A DNA stretch of 64,000 bases from Agrobacterium tumefaciens (GTDB lineage Bacteria > Pseudomonadota > Alphaproteobacteria > Rhizobiales > Rhizobiaceae). Shown one piece after another: positions 44,950-54,279 of this stretch. The stretch is taken from NCBI GenBank assembly GCA_025560025.1, contig CP048486.1:310001-374000 (forward strand), read 5' to 3'. A program made the translations under genes and the position numbers. Under the pieces are notes generated by a model. It was not told the origin of the DNA. It did not search any database and worked only from the letters and a program-made list of their open reading frames with translations. Position 1 is the stretch's first letter. Each line of letters starts with the position of its first letter.

Positions 44950-45924
44950 ATGAAAATCAGATTGTCGACTTTGATGGGCGCCACAGCCGCCATCCTGCTT
45001 TCCGCCCTGGCGGCGCAGGCGCAGACCACGCTGAAATGGGCGCATGTCTACGAGACCTCCGAACCGTTCCACACCGATTCGGTCTGGGCGGCGGAAGAGA
45101 TCGCCAAGCGCACCGATGGCCGTTACAAGGTGGATGTTTTCCCCGCCTCGCAGCTTGGCAAGGAAGCCGATATCAACCAGGGCCTGAAGATCGGCACCGT
45201 TGACATCATCATCTCCGGTTCGAGCTTTGCCGCACGTGATTTCAAGCCGATCGGCGTCACCTATTTCCCTTACATCTTCCGCGATCCGAGCCATTTGATC
45301 GCCTATACCAAGAGCGATATCTTCAAGCGCCTCGCCAAGGGTTATGAAGACAAGACCGGCAACCACATCGCCGCCGTCAGCTATTACGGCACGCGCCACA
45401 CCACATCCAACAAGCCGATTGCCGCCTGCGCCGACATGGCGGGCCTGAAGATGCGCGTTCCCGACGTTCCGGCCTATCTGGCCATGCCGCGCGCCTGCGG
45501 CGCCAACACCACGCCGATTGCCTTTGCGGAAGTCTATCTGGCGCTGCAGAACGGCACCGTTGATGCGCAGGAAAATCCGCTGACCACCATTGAGGCCAAG
45601 AAGTTCTTCGAAGTGCAGAAGAACATCGTCCTGACCGGCCACATCGTCGACCACCTCAACACGGTGATCTCGAAGAACCTCTGGTCGCAGCTCTCCGATG
45701 ACGACAAGAAAATCTTCACCGAAGTCATGCAGGAAGCCGCCGAGCGGACCACCAAGACCATCGATGAACGCGAGAAAAGCCTCGTCGAAGACTTCAAGAA
45801 GCGCGGTCTGACCGTTGCCGAAGTCGACAAGGCCGACTTCGAAAAGAACGTCATCGAAAAAGTGAAGTTCGAGGACTTCGGTTACGACAAGGCCGACTGG
45901 GAAGCCATTCGCGCCGTCAAGTGA
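44950..45924 (+). CDS. TRAP transporter substrate-binding protein, DctP type
   Basis: 324 aa periplasmic protein with signal peptide MKIRLSTLMGATAAILLSA. DctP features: LKWAHVYETSEPFHTDSVWAAEEIAKRTDGRY and the conserved arginine motif region GLKMRVPDVPAY near residue 165, with FAEVYLALQNGTVDAQENP. GGGAGGAG ribosome site. It binds an organic acid; its neighbours suggest a hexonate or hexuronate. Confidence 0.92.
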   Translation: MKIRLSTLMGATAAILLSALAAQAQTTLKWAHVYETSEPFHTDSVWAAEEIAKRTDGRYKVDVFPASQLGKEADINQGLKIGTVDIIISGSSFAARDFKPIGVTYFPYIFRDPSHLIAYTKSDIFKRLAKGYEDKTGNHIAAVSYYGTRHTTSNKPIAACADMAGLKMRVPDVPAYLAMPRACGANTTPIAFAEVYLALQNGTVDAQENPLTTIEAKKFFEVQKNIVLTGHIVDHLNTVISKNLWSQLSDDDKKIFTEVMQEAAERTTKTIDEREKSLVEDFKKRGLTVAEVDKADFEKNVIEKVKFEDFGYDKADWEAIRAVK

Positions 45925-45934
45925 GCCAAGATCC

Positions 45935-45956
45935 GGTGCGGCTCCTTTGCCGCACC
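45935..45956 (+). other. intercistronic stem-loop between dctP and dctQ
   Basis: Perfect 8-base-pair stem GGTGCGGC with loop TCCTTT, 10 bases after the DctP stop. Without a T run it probably stabilises the dctP message. Confidence 0.55.
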
Positions 45957-45984
45957 GCCCTTTCTCTCCAGACGGGATATCTCA

Positions 45985-46557
45985 ATGTCGCAGGAAATCC
46001 ATACTCAGGTCACGCCTGAGGAACTCGCCCATACGTTCGATGAGGCGCCGCCCGAAGTCGATCTCAAGGTCTATTCATTCGAAGACTGGGTCACGCTCGG
46101 CCTCTTCTGGCTGATGACGGGCTGCGTGTTCCTTCAGTTCTTCACCCGTTATGTGCTCAATAACAGCTACGCCTGGACGGAAGAAATCGCCGTCAACTGC
46201 CTGATCGGCGTGGTGTTTTTAGGTTCGGTCATGTGCGTGCGCATGTCGCGCCACATTCAGGTGGATGTGCTTTATCATTACGTCCCGCCGCAGGTGGCCC
46301 GCGCCATGTCGATCCTCGTCGATGTGCTGCGCATCCTGTTCTTCGCCTACACCTCATGGCTGATGTGGCGTTATCTGGAAATCGTCGCCGATGAGGAGAT
46401 GGTCACCGTGGCGCTGCCGCGCAACATCGTTTTCTATACGGTTCTGGCCGCTTTTGTTCTGATGTTCTTCCGCTCGGTGCAGGTCTTCATCGCCAATATG
46501 CAGCGTGGCTATTCCGTTCTGGAACGGCCCGAAGAATTCCAGAGCGCGGGGGATTGA
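45985..46557 (+). CDS. TRAP transporter small permease, DctQ type
   Basis: 190 aa with four membrane segments (LGLFWLMTGCVFLQFFTRYVL, then three more). The family motif around AWTEEIAVNCLIGVVFLGSVMCVR is clear. Its N-terminal about 35 residues are hydrophilic. Four bases separate it from the large permease gene. Confidence 0.9.
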   Translation: MSQEIHTQVTPEELAHTFDEAPPEVDLKVYSFEDWVTLGLFWLMTGCVFLQFFTRYVLNNSYAWTEEIAVNCLIGVVFLGSVMCVRMSRHIQVDVLYHYVPPQVARAMSILVDVLRILFFAYTSWLMWRYLEIVADEEMVTVALPRNIVFYTVLAAFVLMFFRSVQVFIANMQRGYSVLERPEEFQSAGD

Positions 46558-46561
46558 TCAG

Positions 46562-47968
46562 ATGCTACTTCTTATCGGCTCTTTTCTTCTCCTGATGCTG
46601 ATCGGCCTGCCGGTCGCCATTTCCATGGCCTCGGCCTCGCTGCTCTACATCGTCTTCTACAATGTCGCGCCTGATATCATCGCGGCACAACGCCTGATCG
46701 CAGGTGTGGAAAGCTTTCCGCTCCTCGCCGTCCCCTTCTTCATCCTTGCCGGCAACCTGATGAATACGGCAGGTGTGACGGGACGTATCTATTCCTTCGC
46801 CGTCGCGCTCGTCGGCTGGATGAAGGGCGGCCTCGCGCAGGTCAACATCATTGGCTCGGTGATCTTTTCCGGCATGTCCGGCACCGCGCTTGCCGATGCG
46901 GCCGGTATCGGCACCATCGAGATCAAGGCCATGAAGGATCACGGTTATCCGGTCGAGGCGGCCGTCGGCGTCACCGCCGCCTCCGCGACGCTCGGGCCGA
47001 TCTTTCCGCCATCGCTGCCTTTCGTCATCTACGGCATGATGGCGAATGTCTCGATTGGCGCGCTGTTCATGGCCGGCATCGTTCCGGGCGTCGTCATGAC
47101 GCTTCTGATGATGATCACGGTTGCGGTCTTCGCCTATATCAAGGGCTGGGGCTCCGACACGCCGTTCAGCCTCAGAACCATCTTCGGCGCATCGATAGAA
47201 GTCTTCGTGGTGATGATGGTGCCGCTCGGCATCTATATCCTCACGGCGTTCGGTCTGTCGCTCAACCTGTCGATACTGATCGTGCTGGTCATACTGCTCG
47301 CCTGCGACTGGTATTTCGACTTCTCCGCCGTGATGGCGCTGATGACGCCTGTCATCCTGATCGGCGGCATGACCATGGGCTGGTTCACACCAACGGAAGC
47401 CGCCGTTGCAGCCGTCCTCTGGTCGCTGTTCCTCGGGCTTGTCCGTTACCGGACGATGACCTTCAAGACGCTGGCAAAATCGACCTTCGATACGATAGAG
47501 ACGACCGCTTCGGTGCTCTTCATCGTCGCGGCGGCATCGGTCTTCGCATGGCTGCTCACGGTCAGCCAGGCGGCACAGCTTCTGTCGGCGGCGATCCTGA
47601 CGATCACCGACAGCAAGTGGATTTTCCTCGTGCTGGTCAACCTCCTGATGCTGTTCGTCGGCTGCTTCCTCGATACGATTGCGGCCATCACCATCCTCGT
47701 GCCGATCCTGCTGCCGCTGGTGCTGCAGTTCAATATCGATCCGGTGCATTTCGGTCTCATCATCACGCTCAACCTGATGATAGGGCTGCTGCATCCGCCG
47801 CTCGGCATGGTGCTGTTCGTGCTCTCGCGCGTGGCGAAACTCTCCGTCGAGCGCACCACAATCGCCATTCTGCCGTGGCTGGTGCCGCTGTTCGTGGCGC
47901 TGCTGCTGATCACCTTCATTCCGGCCATCACTTTGTGGCTGCCGACCGAAATGGGCCTGATCCGCTGA
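46562..47968 (+). CDS. TRAP transporter large permease, DctM type
   Basis: 468 aa, at least 12 membrane segments, starting at the ATG at 46562 just after dctQ. Family blocks: FFILAGNLMNTAGVTGRIYSFA, FSGMSGTALADAAGIGTIEI, ASATLGPIFPPSLPFVIYG, GWFTPTEAAVAAVLW and LLHPPLGMVLFVLS. It forms the sodium-coupled channel with DctQ. Confidence 0.93.
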   Translation: MLLLIGSFLLLMLIGLPVAISMASASLLYIVFYNVAPDIIAAQRLIAGVESFPLLAVPFFILAGNLMNTAGVTGRIYSFAVALVGWMKGGLAQVNIIGSVIFSGMSGTALADAAGIGTIEIKAMKDHGYPVEAAVGVTAASATLGPIFPPSLPFVIYGMMANVSIGALFMAGIVPGVVMTLLMMITVAVFAYIKGWGSDTPFSLRTIFGASIEVFVVMMVPLGIYILTAFGLSLNLSILIVLVILLACDWYFDFSAVMALMTPVILIGGMTMGWFTPTEAAVAAVLWSLFLGLVRYRTMTFKTLAKSTFDTIETTASVLFIVAAASVFAWLLTVSQAAQLLSAAILTITDSKWIFLVLVNLLMLFVGCFLDTIAAITILVPILLPLVLQFNIDPVHFGLIITLNLMIGLLHPPLGMVLFVLSRVAKLSVERTTIAILPWLVPLFVALLLITFIPAITLWLPTEMGLIR

Positions 47969-47980
47969 TGAAACGTCATC

Positions 47981-48004
47981 GCCCGCGCGGTTTCCCGCGC
48001 GGGC
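47981..48004 (+). other. intercistronic stem-loop after dctM
   Basis: Perfect 10-base-pair stem GCCCGCGCGG with loop TTTC, 12 bases after the DctM stop. No T run follows, so it may reduce rather than stop transcription into the catabolic genes. Confidence 0.6.
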
Positions 48005-48037
48005 CTCTTCATTCCATACACATATGAGGGCATCGTC

Positions 48038-49084
48038 ATGCAGACACGCGTGGCACGTCTATACGGCCAGAAGGACATTCGCGTCGAAACGCAGGACCTT
48101 CCCGCACCGGGACCCGGCGAAGTGCTGCTCGCCATGGCAGCGGGCGGCATCTGCGGCTCCGATCTGCATTATTATCAGGATGGCGGCTTCGGCCCGGTCC
48201 GGGTGCGAGAGCCGATCATCTGCGGGCATGAGGCATCCGGCCATGTGCGGGCGCTGGGAGACGGCGTCAGCGGCCTTGCCATCGGCCAGCTCGTCGCCGT
48301 CAATCCGTCCCAGCCCTGCGGCCATTGCCATTTCTGCCTGAAGGGCCAGCCGATCCATTGCCTTGAAATGCGCTTCATGGGCAGCGCCATGCGCCTGCCG
48401 CATGAACAGGGCATGTTCCGCGACCGGCTGGTGGTTCCCGCCAAACAATGCGCGACATTTTCAGAGGATACCTCACCGGCTGAAGCCGCCTGCACCGAGC
48501 CGCTCGCGGTGTGCCTGCATGCCGTGGCCCAGGCCGGCGATCTGGCAGGTGCAAAGGTGCTGGTGACCGGCGCGGGGCCCATCGGCCTCCTGACCATCGC
48601 CGCCGCCCGCCACGCCGGGGCAAGCATCATCATTGCCACCGACCTGACGGATGCCGCACTTGAACGCGCTCCCGCCATGGGTGCCGACCGCACGATCAAC
48701 GTCGCGAAAGACGCCGAGGCGCTTTTGCCCTATCAGGACAATAAGGGTTATTTCGACGTCATTTTTGATTGCTCCGCAGCCGGTCCGGCACTTCGCACCG
48801 CCTTTGCCTGTGTCCGCCCGCGCGGCACCATCGTACAGGTCGGCGTCACCGGTGACATCACCATTCCGCTCAACGCGCTGGTGGGCAAGGAAATCCTCTG
48901 GCGCGGCTCACAACGCTTTCATGAGGAATTCGCCGTCGCCGCCGGGCTCATCTCCACCCGCAGGATCGATGTCCGGCCGATCATTTCCCACAGCTTCCCG
49001 CTCGGCGAGGCGAAAGCGGCCTTCGAACAGGCCGGAGACCGCTCCGCCGCCTGCAAGGTGCAGCTGACATTTTCCGCAGACTGA
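48038..49084 (+). CDS. zinc-dependent medium-chain dehydrogenase (L-idonate/L-gulonate 5-dehydrogenase-like)
   Basis: 348 aa. Catalytic zinc Cys in GGICGSDLHYYQDGG near residue 40 and His in CGHEASGH; structural zinc cysteines in PCGHCHFCLKGQPIHC near residue 90. Rossmann motif VLVTGAGPIGLLTIAAA. It most resembles IdnD. Next to mannonate dehydratase it could act as L-gulonate 5-dehydrogenase, producing fructuronate, rather than L-idonate dehydrogenase; sequence alone does not separate these. Confidence 0.85.
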   Translation: MQTRVARLYGQKDIRVETQDLPAPGPGEVLLAMAAGGICGSDLHYYQDGGFGPVRVREPIICGHEASGHVRALGDGVSGLAIGQLVAVNPSQPCGHCHFCLKGQPIHCLEMRFMGSAMRLPHEQGMFRDRLVVPAKQCATFSEDTSPAEAACTEPLAVCLHAVAQAGDLAGAKVLVTGAGPIGLLTIAAARHAGASIIIATDLTDAALERAPAMGADRTINVAKDAEALLPYQDNKGYFDVIFDCSAAGPALRTAFACVRPRGTIVQVGVTGDITIPLNALVGKEILWRGSQRFHEEFAVAAGLISTRRIDVRPIISHSFPLGEAKAAFEQAGDRSAACKVQLTFSAD

Positions 49085-49100
49085 TATTTGAGGATTTAAG

Positions 49101-50309
49101 ATGAGACATACATGGCGCTGGTTCGGCCCGGTCGACAAGGTCACGGTTCAGGATGCGGCTCAGGCGGGCGCGGAAGGCATCGTCAGCGCGTTGCACCACA
49201 TCGCCACCGGCGATGTCTGGCCAGTGGATGAAATCACCAAACGGCATGAGGCGATCAAGGCCGGCGGTCTTTATTGGGACGTGGTGGAAAGCGTGCCGGT
49301 CTCCGAGGATATCAAGACCCAGACCGGCGACTGGAAAAGCCATATAACCAACTGGCAGGAAACGCTGCGCCGCCTCTCCGCCTCCGGCATCCGCACCGTC
49401 TGCTATAATTTCATGCCCGTGCTGGACTGGACCCGCACCGACCTGCGCTGGGAAACAAGGCACGGCGCAAAGGCGATGCGTTTTGATCTTCCCGATTTCG
49501 CCGCCTTCGACATCCACATTCTGAAACGCCCCGACGCAAAGGCCGATTATCCAGACTGGCTGCTGGAGGAAGCGGCAAAACGTTTCGCCGAGATGCCGGA
49601 CACGAAGATCGCAGCACTCGGGCGCAATATCGGCGCGGGCCTGCCCGGCTCGGCGGATGGTTATACACTCGCCCAGCTTCTCGAAAAACTGCGCTCCTAT
49701 CACGGCATCAACCGCGAAAGGCTACAGCAGAACCTGATCGATTTTCTATCGGAGGTGACGCCGGTTGCCGAAGAGGTGGGTATCAACATCTGCGCCCATG
49801 GCGACGACCCGCCATGGCCGCTGCTCGGCCTGCCGCGTATTCTCTCCACCGAAGCGGACTACGCCCATATGCTCTCAAAGGTCGACAGCCGCGCCAATGG
49901 CGTGACACTCTGCACCGGCTCCCTCGGCGCGCGGGCGGATAACGACCTGCCCTTCATCGCCAGCCGTTTTGCCGATCGCATCCATTTCGTGCATCTGCGC
50001 AACGTGACGCGCGACACGGACACCGTCCCCTGCTCCTTCTTCGAAGACGAGCACCTCGAAGGCGGAACCGATATGGTCGCCGTCATCGCCGCACTCCTCA
50101 CCGAAGAAGCGCGCCGCCGGGCGGAGGGTCGTGAAGATCACACCATTCCGATGCGGCCCGATCACGGCCAGGAAATCCTCGATGACCTGACACGCGGGGC
50201 CCAGCCCGGCTATCCCGCCATCGGCCGGCTGAAAGGGCTGGCAGAGCTGCGCGGCATCGAGCGCACCCTGTCGCACGGACGTTTCGGGCTGGCTAAGGGT
50301 GAGCGCTGA
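49101..50309 (+). CDS. uxuA: mannonate dehydratase UxuA
   Basis: 402 aa, full length for the family. It converts D-mannonate to 2-keto-3-deoxygluconate using a divalent metal. Seen: MRHTWRWFGPVDKVTVQDA, VESVPVSEDIKTQTGDW, CYNFMPVLDWTRTDL, metal-site region NICAHGDDPPWPLLGLPRI, and FVHLRNVTRD. GAGGA ribosome site. It is the last gene of the hexonate operon; no UxuB fructuronate reductase is in the window. Confidence 0.93.
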   Translation: MRHTWRWFGPVDKVTVQDAAQAGAEGIVSALHHIATGDVWPVDEITKRHEAIKAGGLYWDVVESVPVSEDIKTQTGDWKSHITNWQETLRRLSASGIRTVCYNFMPVLDWTRTDLRWETRHGAKAMRFDLPDFAAFDIHILKRPDAKADYPDWLLEEAAKRFAEMPDTKIAALGRNIGAGLPGSADGYTLAQLLEKLRSYHGINRERLQQNLIDFLSEVTPVAEEVGINICAHGDDPPWPLLGLPRILSTEADYAHMLSKVDSRANGVTLCTGSLGARADNDLPFIASRFADRIHFVHLRNVTRDTDTVPCSFFEDEHLEGGTDMVAVIAALLTEEARRRAEGREDHTIPMRPDHGQEILDDLTRGAQPGYPAIGRLKGLAELRGIERTLSHGRFGLAKGER

Positions 50310-50659
50310 GCGAACCTTTATTCCTGCATGACAAGGATTTATTGTGCCGGTGCACATAGTGATCTGTCATCCGACCTTGAGTCTACATCCAGGCTGCCCA
50401 AGTCGTTGAACTGAAAAGAGTCATCTCGACGCGCGGACGCGCGTCGGCTGATAGGATCGCTGAAGACGTATGCCTCACGATACTCAAATGGTGGCAAGCC
50501 ACGCGTTAATGGCAACGGTGGTATGAGAATCCTGACAGTTTTTGTGTTGCAACGAAATATATAGGAAACCTCAAAAGCCAAGAATTTGACGATTTTCAAA
50601 ATACCCGGACCCGCTGATAAATATTGCTTTGCGGCCGCCGTCGCTGTATTTCAGCGCCC
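50310..50659. other. unassigned 350-base intergenic region
   Basis: More AT-rich than its neighbours. It contains one perfect hairpin CGACGCGCG-GA-CGCGCGTCG (50427-50446). A reverse ORF of 86 codons (50339-50599) has no ribosome site and no family resemblance. It may be a decayed gene or hold a promoter for trhO. Confidence 0.4.
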
Positions 50660-51604
50660 ATGACCGACACCACCATTCTCCCCCGCCCGGAAGTCACTGG
50701 CGATTTCCTTGTGGCCGCGCTTTATCATTTCGCCCGCCTGCCGCGGTTCGAAAGCATGCGCGAGCCGTTGTTCGAGCTCTGCCAGAACAATGGCGTCAAG
50801 GGCACGCTGCTGCTTGCCGCCGAAGGTATCAACGGCACCATTGCCGGGACGGATGCGGGCATTCACGCCGTGCTCTCCTTCCTGCGCGCCCAGCCGGAAT
50901 TTGCCGCGCTGGAGCACAAGGAAAGCCGGGCGTCGCACATGCCTTTCGTGCGCATGAAGGTGAAGCTCAAGAAAGAGATCGTCACCATGGGCGTGCCGGA
51001 TATCGATCCGAACCGCATCGTCGGCACCTATGTCGACCCGCGCGACTGGAACGAGCTGATCTCCGATCCGGATACGATCGTCATCGACACCCGCAACGAT
51101 TACGAGACCGCCATCGGCCTCTTCAAGGGTGCGGTCGATCCGCAGACGAAAACATTCCGCGAATTTCCCGACTGGGTGAAGAACAATCCGGGCCTGCATA
51201 ACAAGCCGAAGATCGCCATGTATTGCACCGGCGGCATTCGCTGCGAAAAGGCCACTGCCTTCATGAAGGAACAGGGTTTCGACGAGGTCTATCACCTCAA
51301 GGGAGGCATCCTCAAATATCTGGAGGAAGTCCCGGAAGAAGAAAGCCTCTGGGAAGGCGCCTGCTTTGTGTTCGACGAGCGCGTCTCGGTCGTTCACGGG
51401 CTTGCAGAAGGCGACCATAAGCTCTGCCACGCCTGCCGCAACCCCATCACCCCGGAAGTACGGCAATCGCCGCTGTTCGAGGAAGGCGTTTCCTGCCCAA
51501 GCTGTTATGACGACCGCACCGAGGAGGACCGCCAGCGGTTCCGTGACCGGCAGCAACAGATCGAACTGGCAAAGAAGCGCGGCGAGCGACATCTGGGACG
51601 GTAA
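50660..51604 (+). CDS. trhO: tRNA uridine-34 hydroxylase TrhO (rhodanese family, YceA)
   Basis: 314 aa. N-terminal UPF0176 domain ([36 protein letters not shown]) and a rhodanese domain with IDTRNDYE near residue 145 and the active-site loop [18 protein letters not shown]-terminal cysteine cluster ([16 protein letters not shown]) looks zinc-binding. TrhO makes 5-hydroxyuridine at the tRNA wobble base. The ATG at 50660 gives the usual start; an upstream in-frame start at 50624 is unlikely. Monocistronic. Confidence 0.9.
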   Translation: MTDTTILPRPEVTGDFLVAALYHFARLPRFESMREPLFELCQNNGVKGTLLLAAEGINGTIAGTDAGIHAVLSFLRAQPEFAALEHKESRASHMPFVRMKVKLKKEIVTMGVPDIDPNRIVGTYVDPRDWNELISDPDTIVIDTRNDYETAIGLFKGAVDPQTKTFREFPDWVKNNPGLHNKPKIAMYCTGGIRCEKATAFMKEQGFDEVYHLKGGILKYLEEVPEEESLWEGACFVFDERVSVVHGLAEGDHKLCHACRNPITPEVRQSPLFEEGVSCPSCYDDRTEEDRQRFRDRQQQIELAKKRGERHLGR

Positions 51605-51652
51605 AACGGGCCGGCAGCCGATTTGGCTGGATAGGCTTTACCGGAGACCCCT

Positions 51653-51668
51653 CCCTCATCCTTGAGGG
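51653..51668 (+). other. hairpin after trhO
   Basis: CCCTCA-TCCT-TGAGGG, a 6-base-pair stem about 50 bases after the trhO stop, without a following T run. A weak terminator or processing signal at most. The rest of 51605-51820 shows nothing I can assign. Confidence 0.35.
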
Positions 51669-51823
51669 GTACGAGACTATATTTGATTTCAGCGGGTTGC
51701 GTATCCTTGGGGTCAATCCCGGGGATAGTGTCGCGTTTGCGGCCCGGGGCCGATGTTTCAACTCTCATTTGCGTCGCTAACCGCACCTCTGCGGATTTTC
51801 AGAACTAAAGGCGACCACATCGG

Positions 51824-51878
51824 TTGACATGGACCCAGCCGGTAATGCTAATACGTTTACGTAACGTAATAACATTAC
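51824..51878 (+). promoter_or_regulatory. promoter with Zur-like palindromes before aztD-like gene
   Basis: TTGACA (51824-51829) is followed after 18-19 bases by CTAATAC. Two adjacent dyads follow: TTACGTAA (51857-51864) and GTAAT-AAC-ATTAC (51866-51878). On the minus strand the second reads GTAATGTTATTAC, sharing the ATGTTAT half with alphaproteobacterial Zur boxes. Zinc-dependent repression is therefore likely but unproven. Confidence 0.55.
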
Positions 51879-51945
51879 AATCGTTCTCATAGGGCAGACA
51901 TCGGCCCTGATCTGTATGGGGATGACAACGTCTGGAAGGAACACC

Positions 51946-53196
51946 ATGAGATTCTCCCTTCACCAGCAACTTGGCATAAGCGCGCTCGCCACATGCCTGG
52001 CACTCGCCACCTCCCTATCCTCCGGCACGGTGCAGGCGGAAGACAGCAAGGACGGCGTCAAGGAATGGCGGCTTTTCGTCGCCGATCATAGCGAACCGGT
52101 CGTGCGGGCCATCGATTTCGAAACCGGCAAGGAACTTGGACGCTACGATCTGAAAGGATATGCGGCGCTGACGGCCAGCGCCTCGGGCAAGACGGTTTTC
52201 GCCACCCAGTCGGATGCCGACATGGTGCATGTGATCAAGACCGGCATCGTCTTTTCCGATCACGGTGAGCATCGCGATCTGGATGTGGAAGATGCAGCGC
52301 TGCTACCCGTCACTTTCGAGGGCAAGCGCCCCTTCCACGTCGTACCGCACGATGACCATGCCATTCTTTTTTATGACCGTGGCGGCAAGGCGGAGATCAT
52401 CGATGAAGCAGCCCTGCTGGATGGCAAGGCAAAGGTCCGTACCGTCGATACGACAGCCCCCCATCATGGGGTTGCGGTGACGATGGGCCGTTACGTTCTG
52501 GTGTCGGTGCCCAATACCGAAACAGAAACGAAACCCGATACCCTGCCGCCCCGCATTGGGCTGCGTGTTCTCGACAGGGAAGGCAAACAGGTTGGCGAGC
52601 AGGCGACATGCACCGATCTGCATGGCGAGGCAACATCCGCACGGCTTGCGGCCTTCGGCTGCAAGGAAGGCATTCTCGTTGCCCGCCCCGGCGGCACGGA
52701 TGGCCCCAAGCTCGAAATGCTGGCCTATCCCGAAGATTTCCCGAAAGCCTATACCGGCACGTTGCTTGGCGGCAAATCCATGCAGTTCTTTCTCGGCAAC
52801 TACGGTGAAGACAAGGTCGTCCTCATCGATCCTGATAGCAAGGACGCCTTCCGTCTGGTGGAACTGCCGACCCGGCGCGTCGATTTCATTCTCGATCCCG
52901 CCAATCCGCGCAACGCCTACATCCTGACGGAAGACGGCGATCTGCATGTGCTTGACGTGCTGGAAGGCGCCATCACCCGCAAGGCGAAGGTCACCGAACC
53001 CTACAGCAAGGATGGCCATTGGCGCGATCCGCGTCCGCGCCTCGCGGTTGCCGATGGGCAGGTCGCAATTTCCGATCCGCGCCATTCGCTGGTCCGCGTG
53101 GTGGACGCGGAAAGCCTGAAGGAAACCCGCACGGTTGCGGTGGAGGGCCAGCCCTATTCCATCGTCGCCGTCGGCGGCTCCGGCGCTTCGCACTGA
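51946..53196 (+). CDS. aztD: AztD-like periplasmic zinc metallochaperone
   Basis: 416 aa beta-propeller protein with signal peptide ending GTVQAEDSK (start at the ATG at 51946, AAGGA site). AztD-type features: EWRLFVADHSEPVVRAID, histidine/aspartate-rich DHGEHRDLDVEDAALLP, GKRPFHVVPHDDHAILFYD and APHHGVAV. In Paracoccus AztD delivers zinc to the AztC binding protein of the AztABC importer. Here no aztABC genes are adjacent. Zur-like palindromes precede it and a strong terminator follows, so it is a single-gene unit. Confidence 0.75.
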   Translation: MRFSLHQQLGISALATCLALATSLSSGTVQAEDSKDGVKEWRLFVADHSEPVVRAIDFETGKELGRYDLKGYAALTASASGKTVFATQSDADMVHVIKTGIVFSDHGEHRDLDVEDAALLPVTFEGKRPFHVVPHDDHAILFYDRGGKAEIIDEAALLDGKAKVRTVDTTAPHHGVAVTMGRYVLVSVPNTETETKPDTLPPRIGLRVLDREGKQVGEQATCTDLHGEATSARLAAFGCKEGILVARPGGTDGPKLEMLAYPEDFPKAYTGTLLGGKSMQFFLGNYGEDKVVLIDPDSKDAFRLVELPTRRVDFILDPANPRNAYILTEDGDLHVLDVLEGAITRKAKVTEPYSKDGHWRDPRPRLAVADGQVAISDPRHSLVRVVDAESLKETRTVAVEGQPYSIVAVGGSGASH

Positions 53197-53208
53197 TACC
53201 GAACAAAA

Positions 53209-53242
53209 GAAACCCCGCGCGCCCGAGGACGCACGGGGTTTC
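53209..53242. terminator. bidirectional terminator after aztD-like gene
   Basis: Stem GAAACCCCG / CGGGGTTTC with a 16-base loop, between converging genes; A- and T-rich flanks on both sides. Confidence 0.8.
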
Positions 53243-53264
53243 ATGATTTTAAAGGTCCGTATTG

Positions 53265-54263
53265 TCAGGCCGACTGCACAGCCTGTATCTTCTCGATGCC
53301 GCCAACAATGCCGGAGAAATCCTGCCAGACGCCCTGCGCGCCCTTGCGCCATTCGTCCAGTGCTTCCGGCTGCAGCACCTTGCCGCCCTTCGCAAGCGCA
53401 AGCTCGACGGACTTTACTTCGTCCTCGACGATCAGCTGGTTGAAATATTGCGCGCCTTCGCTGGATGCTTCCAAGAGAACCTTCTTCTCTTCGTCGTCCA
53501 GCTGGTTCCAGAAGGTCGCACCGTAATAGACGACGCCTGAAGCCCAGATATGGCCGGTTTCCGTCAGATAAGGCACGACCTCGTACAGCTTGAAACCGGC
53601 ATAGGCGGATTTGGTCAGATCCATGGCATCGGCCACGCCGGTCGCCAGCGCATTATAGGTCTCGGTGATCGGAATGCCGACCGGGGTGGTGCCGAAGGCG
53701 CTCCAGAGCTTGGTGTGCAGCGGGCTCTGGATGACGCGGATCTTCTTGCCTTCCAGCTGCTCCGGCCGGGTAACAGGCTCCTTGGTCAGAAGATGGCGTG
53801 CACCGTAATTGATGAAATCGGCGGCGATGAATTGCTGGGCGGCGAGCTTCGTCTTCAGATCAGTGCCAGTCTCGCCCGTCACCACCTTGCGCACATGGTC
53901 GGCATCGCGAAACAGGAAAGGCAGATCGAGGATCTGCAGTTCCGGCACCCAGCCCGAAAGCGAGGAGACGGTGGAAAGGCTCGCCTGAACCGATCCGAGC
54001 CGGATATTTTCCGCAACTTCTTTTTCACCGCCCAGCGCACCGCTCTTAACGATGTTGAAACGGAAACGGCCGGGCAGCTTCGCCTCCACCAGCTCGCTGA
54101 TCTTCACCCAGATTTTCGTCTCCGGCTTGTCATCGGCAAACAGCGAGGCAACCGTGAGGCTGCGGGTTCGAGCATTTGCCGTGCGCACAAAGGCCGGAGC
54201 GGCAAGCGTTGCGGCGCCGATGGCGGAGAGTTTGAGGAGATTGCGGCGATCGATAATAGTCAT
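53265..54263 (-). CDS. TRAP transporter substrate-binding protein, DctP type (Tat-like leader)
   Basis: 332 aa from the ATG at 54263, giving MTIIDRRNLLKLSAIGAATLAAPAFV with a DRRNLLKL leader suggestive of Tat export. DctP blocks: EGKKIRVIQSPLHTKLW near residue 170 and ETYNALATGVADAMDLTKS. It follows the fused permease by 16 bases and is the last gene of the operon. Its ligand is probably the compound used by the SsuD-like enzyme upstream. Confidence 0.88.
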   Translation of the reverse strand: MTIIDRRNLLKLSAIGAATLAAPAFVRTANARTRSLTVASLFADDKPETKIWVKISELVEAKLPGRFRFNIVKSGALGGEKEVAENIRLGSVQASLSTVSSLSGWVPELQILDLPFLFRDADHVRKVVTGETGTDLKTKLAAQQFIAADFINYGARHLLTKEPVTRPEQLEGKKIRVIQSPLHTKLWSAFGTTPVGIPITETYNALATGVADAMDLTKSAYAGFKLYEVVPYLTETGHIWASGVVYYGATFWNQLDDEEKKVLLEASSEGAQYFNQLIVEDEVKSVELALAKGGKVLQPEALDEWRKGAQGVWQDFSGIVGGIEKIQAVQSA

Positions 54264-54279
54264 GATTGAAACCCCAAAT

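Noticed and set aside
50339..50599. 86-codon reverse ORF in the gap before trhO
   Set aside because: No ribosome site, no resemblance to known proteins; kept only as a note on the gap.
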